Shown piece by piece: positions 45,678-54,903 of a stretch of DNA of 63,937 bases. The position numbers and the translations under genes were made by a program. The notes under the pieces are model-generated. The model had not been told where the DNA came from. It searched no databases and saw only the letters and a list, made by a program, of their open reading frames with translations. Origin of the DNA: an uncultured Muribaculaceae bacterium (lineage in GTDB: Bacteria > Bacteroidota > Bacteroidia > Bacteroidales > Muribaculaceae); assembly GCA_910576775.1 (NCBI GenBank), contig CAJTJV010000014.1:1-63937 (forward strand), written 5' to 3'. Position 1 is the stretch's first letter. Each line of letters begins with the position of its first letter.

Positions 45678-46496
45678 ATGACTGCTGAAGCAACACAGGA
45701 AATAGATAATCCGCGTCTGTGGCGGCTTGGAATAGAGCTTACGCCGAAGATGCTGCATATTGTGCGCACATCGACTGTCGCCGATGCGTCGTTACGTCGC
45801 ACGAGCATTCCACTCAGCGGTGATTCCTATCTGAAATCGCTCGAAGAAGCCGTTTATGCCACCCCCGACCTGCTTGCCGACTATGGCCGGATATATATTG
45901 TGGTGCGTACAAACGCTTTCACCGTAATACCACGCACGGCAGATGATGAATTTGCCCGCCTGTGTGCCGACGGCGCATGTCTTGCCGACGATGATGTGCC
46001 GTCCGAGATGTTTATCGACGATGCCGAAACTGCGAAAGTTGCATGGACGATGCCTGCGGATGTGGCCGGTTTCCTTGCTCGTACGTTCCGTAATGCGCCG
46101 ATGCATAGCATTATAACGCCGCTTATCCGTTTTTTTGTGCGTCGTACGGCAATGGGTAATAGTGCGAAACTTTTCGCGCATATAGATGGCGGGTATCTTG
46201 ATATTGTAGCTTTCAGTCCGGACGGAAAACTCCTGGCTGCCGTGACGCATACCATCGAGACGGACACTGACGCTCTTTATTTTATAATGGCGTGTGCCAG
46301 GGACGCCGGTATGGATCCGCTCAACGACGAGATACTGCTTTGCGGTGATCCGGATCGTCGTCTGTCGCTGATGCCGCTTCTGAGCCGATATGCCGCGCGC
46401 GTGATGCCGATAATATTCCCGTCGGCGGCACTCCGTGCCGGCCGAGAGGCTTTTAAAGCTCCTTTCCCGTTGATAATATTGCCATTATGCGAATAA
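45678..46496 (+). CDS. DUF3822-family protein
   Basis: 272-residue cytoplasmic protein of DUF3822, an actin/hexokinase-like ATPase fold of unknown function found in Bacteroidetes next to rsmD. Visible marks are LGIELTPKMLHIVR at the start, RIYIVVRTNAFTVIP, LFAHIDGGYLDIVAF and DEILLCGDPDRRLSLMPLL. It lies 14 bases after the Rel/SpoT gene and overlaps rsmD by 10 bases, so it is likely to act with rsmD. Its role is unknown. Confidence 0.85.
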   Translation: MTAEATQEIDNPRLWRLGIELTPKMLHIVRTSTVADASLRRTSIPLSGDSYLKSLEEAVYATPDLLADYGRIYIVVRTNAFTVIPRTADDEFARLCADGACLADDDVPSEMFIDDAETAKVAWTMPADVAGFLARTFRNAPMHSIITPLIRFFVRRTAMGNSAKLFAHIDGGYLDIVAFSPDGKLLAAVTHTIETDTDALYFIMACARDAGMDPLNDEILLCGDPDRRLSLMPLLSRYAARVMPIIFPSAALRAGREAFKAPFPLIILPLCE

Positions 46497-47032
46497 TAAG
46501 AGGAAAATACGGCCGTCGTCGTTTTGATGTACCGACAAATATCACTGCCAGGCCTACCACTGATTTTGCACGCGAGAATATTTTCAATGTCATCGAGAAT
46601 TATGTTGATCTCGAAGGCCTTGACGCTCTTGATATTTTTGCGGGAACCGGTGCGGTGAGCTTCGAGTTCTTGTCGCGCGGCTGTAGGAGTGTTACGTCTG
46701 TCGAAAGAGCCTCTACACAACAGCGCTTTATCGCGAAGGTTGTATCCGAGCTGGGCGACCGCAACCTTAACCTCGTACGTGGTGATGCTCTGCGTTATAT
46801 AGCGGCTGCGCCACGTAGTTTCGATGTCATTTTCGCGGATCCCCCCTACGATATGGACGGTTTTGCCGATATTCCGGGTGCTGTTCTCGCTTCAAGACTT
46901 GTAAAAGCAGGCACTCTTTTCATTATCGAGCACAACAAGACGCATGATTTCAGCGCTCTACCAGGATTCCGCGAGCACCGCGCATATGGGTCTGTCAATT
47001 TTTCAGTATTTGTCGTTCCTGAAGCGGAATAA
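46487..47032 (+). CDS. rsmD: RsmD-type 16S rRNA guanine-N2 methyltransferase
   Basis: 181-residue SAM-dependent methyltransferase expected to modify G966 of 16S rRNA (E. coli numbering). MRIIRGKYGRRRF at the start, ARPTTDFARENIFN, the SAM-binding LDIFAGTGAVSFEFLSRGC and the catalytic DPPY (FADPPYDM) are all present. Its start lies within the end of the DUF3822 gene, so translation is coupled. Confidence 0.94.
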   Translation: MRIIRGKYGRRRFDVPTNITARPTTDFARENIFNVIENYVDLEGLDALDIFAGTGAVSFEFLSRGCRSVTSVERASTQQRFIAKVVSELGDRNLNLVRGDALRYIAAAPRSFDVIFADPPYDMDGFADIPGAVLASRLVKAGTLFIIEHNKTHDFSALPGFREHRAYGSVNFSVFVVPEAE

Positions 47033-47048
47033 ATATTCCTTGTTTGAG

Positions 47049-47621
47049 TTATAGGCCGGAAAAGCCCATAAAGGCCATTGCAAGGATGCCCGCTGTGATA
47101 AGCGCGATGGGTACACCGCGCATGGGTCGAGGTACGTCGACAAGGTCGAGTTGCATGCGGATGCCGGCGAATATGGCGAGTGCCATGGCAAATCCGAGAG
47201 CTGTCGCCACTGCATAAATGATAGAATGGAGAAAGGCGAAATTCTTCTGAGCTACGATTATGGCAACACCGAGGACGGCGCAATTCGTTGTAATAAGCGG
47301 TAGGAAGACGCCGAGGGCGGCGTAAAGTCCGGGAGAACTTTTCTTCATTATGATTTCGAGCATCTGCACGAGTACCGCTATGACAAGGATGAAGGCTATG
47401 GTCTGGATATATCCGAGACCGAGCGGTTCGAGGACATAATGCTGGAGCACCCATGTGACAGCCGTGGAGACTGCCATGACGAAGGTGACAGCCATGCCCA
47501 TGCCGAGAGCGGAATCAAGATTTTTCGATACGCCGATGAATGGGCAGATGCCGAGAAATTGTGCGAATACGATGTTGTTGACGAGTATCGCAGAAATTAT
47601 TATAGCGAGATATTCAAGCAT
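47049..47621 (-). CDS. rnfA: Rnf electron transport complex subunit A
   Basis: 190-residue inner membrane subunit with six helices, paralogous to RnfE. Marks: EYLAIIISAILVNNIVFAQF, GICPFIGVSKNLDSALGMG and NCAVLGVAII with the conserved Cys of the membrane iron-sulfur site. Rnf couples electron flow between ferredoxin and NAD to ion pumping. Last gene of the operon; overlaps rnfE by eight bases. Confidence 0.95.
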   Translation of the reverse strand: MLEYLAIIISAILVNNIVFAQFLGICPFIGVSKNLDSALGMGMAVTFVMAVSTAVTWVLQHYVLEPLGLGYIQTIAFILVIAVLVQMLEIIMKKSSPGLYAALGVFLPLITTNCAVLGVAIIVAQKNFAFLHSIIYAVATALGFAMALAIFAGIRMQLDLVDVPRPMRGVPIALITAGILAMAFMGFSGL

Positions 47622-48198
47622 GGCGGATATAGTTGAAGAGTGCTATAAGAAATCCTAAGACAATGAAAGCTCCCGGAGCGAGTATAAACAGTAGGGCGCC
47701 GAATGAAGAATCATAAATCCGGAAGCCGAATACAGCTCCGGTTCCGAGCAGTTCGCGCACAGCACCTATTGCGGTGAGCGCGAGTGTGAATCCGGCACCG
47801 ATTCCGATGCCGTCACAGGCGCTGAGCAGTACATTGTTTTTCGATGCGAAAGCTTCGGCACGTCCAAGCAGAATACAGTTTACCACGATCAGAGGAATGA
47901 ATATGCCGAGAGCGGAGTAGAGCGCCGGAAGCCATGCCTGCATTACCATTTGCAGGACAGTTACAAAAGAGGCAATCACGACGATGAAAACGGGAATGCG
48001 CACCTGGTCAGGCACGATATTCTTGATTGCGGATATAACCATGTTCGAGCATATAAGCACCGCAAGGGTGGCAAGTCCCATCGACATGCCTGTCAGAGCT
48101 GAAGATGTGGTTCCCAGAGTAGGGCACATACCGAGAATAAGGACGAACGTAGGGTTTCTCCTGATGAGACCGTCTTTTATTGTCTGTAAAGCTGTCAT
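47614..48198 (-). CDS. rnfE: Rnf electron transport complex subunit E
   Basis: 194-residue inner membrane subunit with six helices, sister of RnfA. Marks: NPTFVLILGMCPTLGTTSSA at the start and IFIPLIVVNCILLGRAEAFA in the middle, each with the conserved Cys that binds the intramembrane cluster in the RnfA/E pair. Six bases separate it from rnfG. Confidence 0.95.
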   Translation of the reverse strand: MTALQTIKDGLIRRNPTFVLILGMCPTLGTTSSALTGMSMGLATLAVLICSNMVISAIKNIVPDQVRIPVFIVVIASFVTVLQMVMQAWLPALYSALGIFIPLIVVNCILLGRAEAFASKNNVLLSACDGIGIGAGFTLALTAIGAVRELLGTGAVFGFRIYDSSFGALLFILAPGAFIVLGFLIALFNYIRHA

Positions 48199-48204
48199 AG
48201 CGGG

Positions 48205-48759
48205 TTATCTTATGTTCATGGCGGCAGAACGCGCGCGGTTGATTGCCTGGAGAAATGCTCTGGATGTTATTGTGGCTCCGGTAATGGCGTCGATGTCTCC
48301 TCCGTCGGCTTTGACAGCCAACGGTCCGTTAGAGCCGATAATATTGTGCGGAGTGTCATCGGCCATGAACCATTTGTCCATGTTGGCGCCGAGTCCGGGA
48401 GTCTCCGCATGCTGGAGAATGCGGTAGCCGCACACGCTGCCGTCTTTGTCGAAGCCTGCGATGATGGAGATGTAGCCTCCAAAACCGTCGTTGCTGAATG
48501 TTTCTACGGCGACTCCGGTGTTCGAGCCTTCAAGAGTGGCAATGTAGATGGTAAGGGTATCTCCGTCGGAATCTGTGGCCGTCGAGCGCTCAATTTTGTC
48601 GAAGGGTGGAAGTATGGCTGCGATGGCCTCGTTGCGAGTACGTTCTGCACCTTCGGCAATGGGTTTTTCAGTGCTGATGTTGACGATGGCGAGAATTGTT
48701 CCGGCAAGGATTGTTATGCCGGTCAATGACAGAAGCATGTTTTTAAGTGATGATTTCAT
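48205..48759 (-). CDS. rnfG: Rnf electron transport complex subunit G, FMN-binding
   Basis: 184-residue periplasm-facing subunit with one N-terminal membrane helix (about 9-27) and an FMN-binding domain. The flavin is expected on a Thr of the block DAITGATITSRAF (about residues 157-169). QHAETPGLGANMDKW is the other family mark. The ATG at 48759 overlaps the rnfD stop by four bases; the longer open frame upstream is Arg/His-rich shadow of rnfD. Confidence 0.94.
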   Translation of the reverse strand: MKSSLKNMLLSLTGITILAGTILAIVNISTEKPIAEGAERTRNEAIAAILPPFDKIERSTATDSDGDTLTIYIATLEGSNTGVAVETFSNDGFGGYISIIAGFDKDGSVCGYRILQHAETPGLGANMDKWFMADDTPHNIIGSNGPLAVKADGGDIDAITGATITSRAFLQAINRARSAAMNIR

Positions 48760-49703
48760 GCTATAGCCTCCTTTCTGCGCGGGGAGAACCGTTGTGGGCG
48801 AATGTAGCGGTTGATAAGTGGAGTGAAGCCGTTCATGATAAGTATTGCGAATGACATGCCTTCCGGATAGGCGCCCCAACGACGGATGACAGCTGTTATT
48901 AGACCTATCAGCAGGCCGTAGAGCACCATTCCTTTTTTCGTCATTGGAGATGTCACATAATCGGTAGCCATGAAGATGGCGCCGAGCAGCAGACCGCCTG
49001 AGAGAATATCGATTAGCGGCGGGTAGCCTGCGATAAGATCGATGGCGGCGAGTCCGGCGATAATGCTGACAGGAATGTGCCAGCGTATCACTTTTACCGC
49101 CAACAGATAGATGAATCCGAGCAGCAGAGCTGCCGCGCTGACTTCTCCCATCGAGCCTCCGGTGAATCCGAGGAACAGGGGCATCAGTTGTGCGTCGGTA
49201 GCGTTGATGGTGCCGAGCTTTGTCATGCTCAGGATTGTCGGGCCTGTAATGCCGTCGGCCAGAGGTACGGGCCATGTCGTCATGGCGACAGGGAAGGAAA
49301 TAAGCAGGAACACTCGGCCAACAAGAGCCGGGTTGAAGATGTTGCATCCCAATCCGCCGAATGCCATTTTTGCTACGCCGACAGCCATGACTGCACCTGC
49401 AACGACCATCCACAAGGGAAGGGTCGACGGCAGATTGAGTGCGAGCAGAATGCCGGTGAGGATAGCCGAGCAATCGGTAAGTGTGTTCTTGCGGTGGAAC
49501 ATGAAACGAGTCACGCCCCATTCAATAGCCATGCAAGAACCTATGGAGACTAAGAGCACCAGCAGAGCCGGCAAGCGGAAATACCATAACGAACATGCCA
49601 CCGCCGGAAGAAGGGCGATGATGACGTGGAGCATGGCCTTCGACGTGCTGTTCGTTGTGCGCACGTGAGGTGTCGAAGAGAATATCAGACGAGGATTTTC
49701 CAT
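48756..49703 (-). CDS. rnfD: Rnf electron transport complex subunit D, FMN-binding
   Basis: 315-residue membrane subunit with about nine helices that carries covalent FMN. The Thr attachment block reads DGITGPTILS, and GLGCNIFNPALVGRVFLL and GMSFAILIMNGFTPLINR are typical. The start MENPRLIFSSTPHV at 49703 is the usual N-terminus; the longer frame overlaps rnfC. Two bases separate it from rnfC. Confidence 0.95.
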   Translation of the reverse strand: MENPRLIFSSTPHVRTTNSTSKAMLHVIIALLPAVACSLWYFRLPALLVLLVSIGSCMAIEWGVTRFMFHRKNTLTDCSAILTGILLALNLPSTLPLWMVVAGAVMAVGVAKMAFGGLGCNIFNPALVGRVFLLISFPVAMTTWPVPLADGITGPTILSMTKLGTINATDAQLMPLFLGFTGGSMGEVSAAALLLGFIYLLAVKVIRWHIPVSIIAGLAAIDLIAGYPPLIDILSGGLLLGAIFMATDYVTSPMTKKGMVLYGLLIGLITAVIRRWGAYPEGMSFAILIMNGFTPLINRYIRPQRFSPRRKEAIA

Positions 49704-49705
49704 AA

Positions 49706-51028
49706 TCACTTTCGGGAGCGTATTTTGGCAATTCTGATAAAATCGAGTATAGGTCGGTGCGATGGGCAGACATAACTGCACGAACCGCACTCTATGCAGT
49801 CGGCCACGCCGGCGTTACGGGCATCATCCCAGTGGCGTAGGCGTCCGTAAGTGGAGATAAGGTAAGGCTCGAGTCCCATCGGGCAGGCTTCGACGCATTC
49901 TGCGCAACGTACGCAGGGCTGTGTTTCGTAGTTCGTCGGATGTGAGATAAGCAGCAATCCGGAGCTTCCTTTGGTGACAGGGGCGTCAAGGCGTACGGCA
50001 CTGCGTCCCATCATCGGGCCTCCGATTATCGCCATGGCGTTTTCCGGTAATGTGAACGGTAACTCCGAGAAAGGTGTGCCGAGCGCGACGATATAGTTGC
50101 GTCGCATGTCGGCGGGTATATCTCCTGTGACCGTTATTATACGTTCAATAAGAGGCTCGTCGAAAGCAATTGCCTGATAGGCGGCGAACGCAGTGGCGAT
50201 ATTGTTTACGATGACGCCTGCGGAGGCCGGAAGAGCGCCTGAAGCTACGCGGCGGCCTGTAAGGGCTTCGATAAGCTGTTTCTCGCCACCCTGCGGGTAT
50301 TTTGTCTTTACAGGACAAATCTCTATTTCCGGCATATCCTCTGAAGCCTTTACGAGAGCTTCTATCGCCCGGGGCTTGTTATCTTCGACGCCTACGATTA
50401 CGCGTTTGACACCGGAGGCACGCATCAGCAGGCGTGCACCTTCGAGAGTCTGATGCGGCCAACGGCACATCAAGGCGTCGTCACAGCGCAGAAAAGGTTC
50501 GCATTCGCAACCGTTTATGATAAGGGTGTCGGGAGCGGCGTCCTTGGCATTCAGCTTCACATGGCTGGGGAAGGTGGCGCCTCCAAGGCCGACGATACCG
50601 GCACCGGCAATTTTTGCGCGTAGTTTGTCGGCATTCAGATTGCCGATGATATCTTCGAGTGTACGTTCTTCGTCGATTTTGACCCAAAAAACTTTACGGG
50701 CCTCGGTATCTGCCTGATGTTCATCTTCGTCAGCCTTGATGACAACTGCCGGTGCCGTGCGTCCGTCAGGCATTATGACATTTTCTATCGCAGTCACCGT
50801 GCCGCTGATAGAAGCGTGTACGGGAGCAGAGACAAAGCCGCCCGGGTCTGCGATAATCTGGCCGCGCGTTACTTTATCGCCACGCTTGACGATAGCTTTA
50901 GCCGGAGCACCGATGTGTTGCTGCAAAGGTAGGCAGACGGTTGTAGGCAGCGGTTGCAGGTCTATTTCAAGCGATGCCGTTTTGTTTTCGGCGGGATGTA
51001 TGCCGCCAATTTTGAAAGTATGTTTCAT
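49706..51028 (-). CDS. rnfC: Rnf electron transport complex subunit C
   Basis: 440-residue soluble subunit that binds NADH and FMN at the cytoplasmic face and passes electrons. N-terminal GGIHPAENK, GGATFPSHVK and INGCECEPFLRCDD are followed by two 4Fe-4S ferredoxin motifs near the C-terminus (CVRCAECVEACPMG and CIECGSCSYVCPS). Without the long C-terminal extension of E. coli RsxC, as in other Bacteroidetes. Overlaps rnfB by four bases. Confidence 0.96.
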   Translation of the reverse strand: MKHTFKIGGIHPAENKTASLEIDLQPLPTTVCLPLQQHIGAPAKAIVKRGDKVTRGQIIADPGGFVSAPVHASISGTVTAIENVIMPDGRTAPAVVIKADEDEHQADTEARKVFWVKIDEERTLEDIIGNLNADKLRAKIAGAGIVGLGGATFPSHVKLNAKDAAPDTLIINGCECEPFLRCDDALMCRWPHQTLEGARLLMRASGVKRVIVGVEDNKPRAIEALVKASEDMPEIEICPVKTKYPQGGEKQLIEALTGRRVASGALPASAGVIVNNIATAFAAYQAIAFDEPLIERIITVTGDIPADMRRNYIVALGTPFSELPFTLPENAMAIIGGPMMGRSAVRLDAPVTKGSSGLLLISHPTNYETQPCVRCAECVEACPMGLEPYLISTYGRLRHWDDARNAGVADCIECGSCSYVCPSHRPILDFIRIAKIRSRK

Positions 51029-51855
51029 TTTTCGGCGGGTTTAGGGAGTTCAAAGGAAGCATGGATGGCGCCGGTGGGACATTCTCCTACACATTTTCCG
51101 CATGCTTTGCAGACTGTGGGGTCGATATACGCGAGATTGTCGGTAACCGTTATCGCGCCGAATGGGCATACGCGCGCGCATTTCCCGCAGCCTATGCATG
51201 CCGATGCGCATACCTTGCGGGCGAGAGGTCCGCGGTCGCGGCTGGAGCATGCTACCCATACACGACGCTTGCGACGTCCTTCGGGGCGGAGTTCGAGAAG
51301 ATGGCGGGGACATTCTGTGGTGCATGCACCACAAGCAGTACATTTATCGGGGTCGACAACCGGCAGTCCGGTGTCCATATCGATGTGAATGGCGTTGTAG
51401 TTGCATACCTCCACACAGTCGCCGCATCCGAGGCATCCGAAAGAGCATCCGGAGGTTCCGACTCCGACAGAGTTCATGACAGCGCAACTGTTTACACCGT
51501 CGTAATCATATATCTTCGGTCGTGCCTGACGGCAGCCGCTGCATTTCAGAACAGCTATTTTCCGTTCCATGGCGGTCGCTTCAACTCCGAGCAGAGCGGC
51601 AATCTTGGCCATGCCTTCCGATCCTGCGACAGGACAGAAAAGTTTGCCTGCTTCGCCGCCAACGCAGCGTGTGGCAAAGTCTCTGCAACCCTTGAGGCCG
51701 CAGCCTCCGCAGTTGGCGCCGGGCAGCATAGATACGATACTGTCGATGCGCGGGTCTTCCTCGACGTGGAATTTCTTCGAGGTTATGTACAGAATGAGTG
51801 CTCCCGAGAGACCCAGGAGTCCTAAAATCGCAATAGTATAGATTAACACTTCCAT
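51025..51855 (-). CDS. rnfB: Rnf electron transport complex subunit B
   Basis: 276-residue iron-sulfur subunit that takes electrons from ferredoxin. One N-terminal membrane helix (about 6-25) is followed by the 4Fe-4S domain (CGGCGLKGC, Cys49, Cys52, Cys57) and several ferredoxin motifs (CLGCGDCVEVCNY, CTACGACTTECP, CIGCGKCARVCPFG, CKACGKCVGECPTG). Ten bases after rseC. Confidence 0.96.
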   Translation of the reverse strand: MEVLIYTIAILGLLGLSGALILYITSKKFHVEEDPRIDSIVSMLPGANCGGCGLKGCRDFATRCVGGEAGKLFCPVAGSEGMAKIAALLGVEATAMERKIAVLKCSGCRQARPKIYDYDGVNSCAVMNSVGVGTSGCSFGCLGCGDCVEVCNYNAIHIDMDTGLPVVDPDKCTACGACTTECPRHLLELRPEGRRKRRVWVACSSRDRGPLARKVCASACIGCGKCARVCPFGAITVTDNLAYIDPTVCKACGKCVGECPTGAIHASFELPKPAEK

Positions 51856-51865
51856 TTATAATTAA

Positions 51866-52288
51866 TCAATCGCAAATTTGAGTCACTCTCCATAAAGGCC
51901 GCCTTCTGTCTTTTGTAATAAATAAGACGAAGAAACAAAGCAGACATGCCAGAGCACCTGCGGCCAATGCCCGGACTTCGCCCGTACCGCACAGCATGGC
52001 TGCTATGATACCGCCTATAAACGCCAGGGTCGGGACTGCAAGCAGCAGGATATTAGCTTTGGAACGGGTGCCGTTTTCTGATATGATTCTCACTTTCATG
52101 CCCGGGGAGACAATTAGCCCTGCCGGAACCGATGCCACGACAGTTGCCGTGTCATTATCCTTGCCGCAGAATGTGGCCATGGCACATGCTACGCACTCCG
52201 ATTGCGGGATGCGATCAAGCACGACCTTCGCCGTTTTCTGTTTTATAGCTACAATCGTACCGGTGTGTAAAACAGTAGAGAATTTCAT
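51866..52288 (-). CDS. rseC: RseC-family protein (SoxR-reducing system)
   Basis: 140-residue inner membrane protein with a Cys-bearing N-terminal domain (SECVACAMATFCGKDND) and two helices (about 78-98 and 104-124). RseC proteins work with Rnf/Rsx in reducing SoxR in enterobacteria; in Bacteroidetes they head the rnf operon. A possible -7 box TAATTTCG is at 52306-52313 on the minus strand. Role here is inferred from the operon. Confidence 0.9.
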   Translation of the reverse strand: MKFSTVLHTGTIVAIKQKTAKVVLDRIPQSECVACAMATFCGKDNDTATVVASVPAGLIVSPGMKVRIISENGTRSKANILLLAVPTLAFIGGIIAAMLCGTGEVRALAAGALACLLCFFVLFITKDRRRPLWRVTQICD

Positions 52289-52512
52289 CGCTAAGAAATG
52301 AGACGCGAAATTAAGAAATTTTTCCGTAATTAAAATAATGCCGGGGTAAGTTTTTTAGACTGTGGATAAAAAATTGTGTAAGAGTTACTAAAATGCAATT
52401 TTTTTGTTTCGGAATGAAAGGAAAAAAGACGGTTGGATATGCTTTTAGAAGGAGGATTGGATCTTTCATATATGATAGGCAGAATCCATTCCACATAGGG
52501 ATAAGAACGAAT

Positions 52513-52550
52513 ACAGGAGACAATGCCACGGGCATGGCGTTGTCTCCTGT
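52513..52550 (-). terminator. Hairpin terminator after rho
   Basis: A 16-position stem with one G-T pair (52513-52528 and 52535-52550), loop of six, 22 bases past the rho stop. No long T run follows on the minus strand. The 52289-52572 gap holds this and the rseC promoter region only. Confidence 0.65.
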
Positions 52551-52572
52551 ATATTATATATTGCTGTTTGTA

Positions 52573-54486
52573 TCAGTCTCCCATTGTGCGGAGCAGTTCT
52601 TCGTTGTCGAGGGTGCGTTCCATTCGGTCTTTGATGAATTCCATAGCCTCGATGGAATTTCGGTCGGAGAGGAATCGTCGCAGAATCCACATTCTGTTTA
52701 GAATGGAGGATGGTAGCAATAGGTCGTCGCGGCGTGTGCTGGATGCCATGATATCGACAGCGGGGAATATGCGCTTGTTCGAGAGTTTTCGGTCGAGTTG
52801 AAGCTCCATGTTTCCGGTTCCTTTGAATTCCTCGAAAATTACTTCGTCCATTTTGGAACTTGTTTCGGTGAGAGCTGTGGCTATGATGGTGAGTGAGCCT
52901 CCGCCTTCTATGTTGCGTGCGGCGCCGAAGAAGCGCTTTGGTTTCTGGAGGGCATTGGCGTCGACACCTCCGGAGAGGATTTTGCCGGAGGCCGGAGCGC
53001 ATGTGTTGTAGGCGCGGGCAAGGCGGGTTATGGAGTCGAGCAAGATTACTACATCGTGGCCGCATTCGACCATTCTTTTAGCTTTCTCGAGCACTATGCC
53101 TGCGATTTTTACATGGCGGTCGGCGGGCTCGTCGAACGTAGAGGCGATAACTTCGGCGTTTACGCTACGCTGCATGTCGGTTACTTCCTCGGGACGTTCG
53201 TCGATAAGGAGAATCATGATATATGTTTCGGGATGATTCTCTGCGATAGCATTTGCGATATCTTTAAGCAGAAGGGTTTTACCTGTCTTCGGCGGTGCCA
53301 CTATAAGGCCTCGCTGTCCTTTGCCGATTGGGGCGAACATGTCGACTACACGGGTGGAAAGGGTGCAGGAACGTCCACCGGTAAGGTTGAATTTCTCGTC
53401 GGGGAAAAGAGGTGTTAGATGTTCGAAGGCTACGCGGTCGCGTATAAATTCGAGTGTGCGGCCGTTGACGCGGATAACGTCGGTAAGTGGAAAATATTTC
53501 TCCCCTTCGCGAGGTGCGCGGATTGTGGCCTCTACGACGTCGCCCTGACGCAGTCCATAAGCCTTGATCTGGGGCATGGTGACATATACATCGTCGGGCG
53601 AAGAAAGATAATTGAAATCGGCGCTGCGGAGGAACCCAAAACCTTCCGGAACTATCTCAAGTACGCCTGTGGCTTCGAGGATGCCGTCGAAATTATATCT
53701 CGGGGCATGGTTTTGTTGTTGCTGGGATCCTTGCTGGTTCTGCTGGCGGTTCTTTTTATTTTTTTTGTTCTGGCGCTGTTGGTTTGGTTGGAAAGGCTGT
53801 GGAAGGGGACGGTTGTCTTCGCCGGAAACCCCTGATTCATCTATTTCGCGCTGGGAGCGGGGTGTGAATTTCCGCCCCTCTGCTCTGGGGAAAAACTCAC
53901 TGAAGGAGCTGTCGGTAACAGGAACGAAGCGCGATGTTTCTTTGGTTTCGGTTTTTGAGGCGGTTTCTTCCTTGGGTGCATTGTCTTTTGCCACGGTCTG
54001 TTCAGCAGGAGCTTCTGTAATGGCAGGCTCAACGGTAATGTCTTCTGCGTTGGTGTCCGGAGTCTCTGTTGTCGGGGTGTCTGTTTCTGCGGTATTATCC
54101 TCCGGACGTTTTTTGGGCGGACGACCGCGACGTTTGCGTTCTACGACGGCGGGAGCGTTTTCTGCGGGAGCAGTGTCCGTCTCTGCCGGAGTATCATCGC
54201 TGTTGATATCTTCGGCTTTTTTTGTGTCCTCGATCTTTTCAGCCTCAGGTTGTTTTTTCTTGCGGCCACGCTTTTTAGGCTCTGTCGCATTGTCGTTGTC
54301 TTTTCGACGACGGCGTGCGGCATTCCCGGCAATGTCTTCGGCGGCTCCTTTGGCGGCCTGGCTGTCGAGAATGTCGTAGACAAGCTTCTCCTTTTTGTCT
54401 AAATCTATTTTTTTGATTCCGAGATTTTCGGCTACGGCTTTCAAAGCCTCATCCGACATTTCGGACAATTGTTCACGATTAAACAT
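52573..54486 (-). CDS. rho: Transcription termination factor Rho with charged insert
   Basis: 637-residue hexameric RNA helicase that ends transcription. An N-terminal SAP-like helical domain (about 1-45) is followed by a long low-complexity insert (about 50-270): basic KKRGRKKKQ and RKRRGRPPKK (AT-hook-like), Glu/Thr/Ala-rich stretches, then Gln/Asn-rich QQNQQGSQQQQ. The cold-shock-like RNA domain (about 275-345, TGVLEIVPEGFGFLRS) and the ATPase (Walker A PPKTGKT, Lys403) follow. E. coli Rho is about 419 residues; such inserts are known in Bacteroidetes. A 200-base leader precedes it. Confidence 0.96.
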   Translation of the reverse strand: MFNREQLSEMSDEALKAVAENLGIKKIDLDKKEKLVYDILDSQAAKGAAEDIAGNAARRRRKDNDNATEPKKRGRKKKQPEAEKIEDTKKAEDINSDDTPAETDTAPAENAPAVVERKRRGRPPKKRPEDNTAETDTPTTETPDTNAEDITVEPAITEAPAEQTVAKDNAPKEETASKTETKETSRFVPVTDSSFSEFFPRAEGRKFTPRSQREIDESGVSGEDNRPLPQPFQPNQQRQNKKNKKNRQQNQQGSQQQQNHAPRYNFDGILEATGVLEIVPEGFGFLRSADFNYLSSPDDVYVTMPQIKAYGLRQGDVVEATIRAPREGEKYFPLTDVIRVNGRTLEFIRDRVAFEHLTPLFPDEKFNLTGGRSCTLSTRVVDMFAPIGKGQRGLIVAPPKTGKTLLLKDIANAIAENHPETYIMILLIDERPEEVTDMQRSVNAEVIASTFDEPADRHVKIAGIVLEKAKRMVECGHDVVILLDSITRLARAYNTCAPASGKILSGGVDANALQKPKRFFGAARNIEGGGSLTIIATALTETSSKMDEVIFEEFKGTGNMELQLDRKLSNKRIFPAVDIMASSTRRDDLLLPSSILNRMWILRRFLSDRNSIEAMEFIKDRMERTLDNEELLRTMGD

Positions 54487-54700
54487 GCGTATGTTATAAT
54501 ATAATTTTCAGCATTATTATCCCGTGGAAAATTCATACGGGATTTTTGCGTAGTGTTCAAATGGAATATAAGTGGTTTGAGGAAAAATTCAGCTTTCGCG
54601 GTCTGATGAGAGCATAATGTATGGCGAAATTGTGGAATTGTATCCTTTGACGAAATCTAATGCAAAAAAACTCCATGTATGCCGGAGCTTTTCGACGCTG

Positions 54701-54732
54701 CAAAGTTAAGCCTTTTATTTAAAATCTGCAAA
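54701..54732 (-). promoter_or_regulatory. Promoter of rho with long leader
   Basis: On the minus strand TTTG (54729-54732), 20 bases, then TAACTTTG (54701-54708): a full consensus match. Transcription would begin near 54694, leaving about 208 bases before the rho ATG. The leader contains a small CCCGT/ACGGG hairpin (54522-54542) near the start codon and no open frame of note. Rho autoregulation by early termination is known in other bacteria and would fit. Confidence 0.75.
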
Positions 54733-54867
54733 CGCTTAAATCTGAAACTCCAATTATAAAACACGCGTACAAGTGTTTTTGTGTGCATAAATAATGTTAA
54801 AATCTGTGAATGACTTTTCTTCCGTGCTGTAACGCGGTGCGGCGGATGCGGGCATCGAAAAAAATCA

Positions 54868-54875
54868 TTATCTTT
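54868..54875 (+). promoter_or_regulatory. -7 element of the lptF/G-ribBA operon
   Basis: TATCTTTG, 28 bases before the ATG at 54904. No clear TTTG at -33. The 417-base region between rho and this gene holds the two divergent promoters and the rho leader. Confidence 0.6.
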
Positions 54876-54903
54876 GCACATTGATTTAAGCATTCTGAAA
54901 AGC

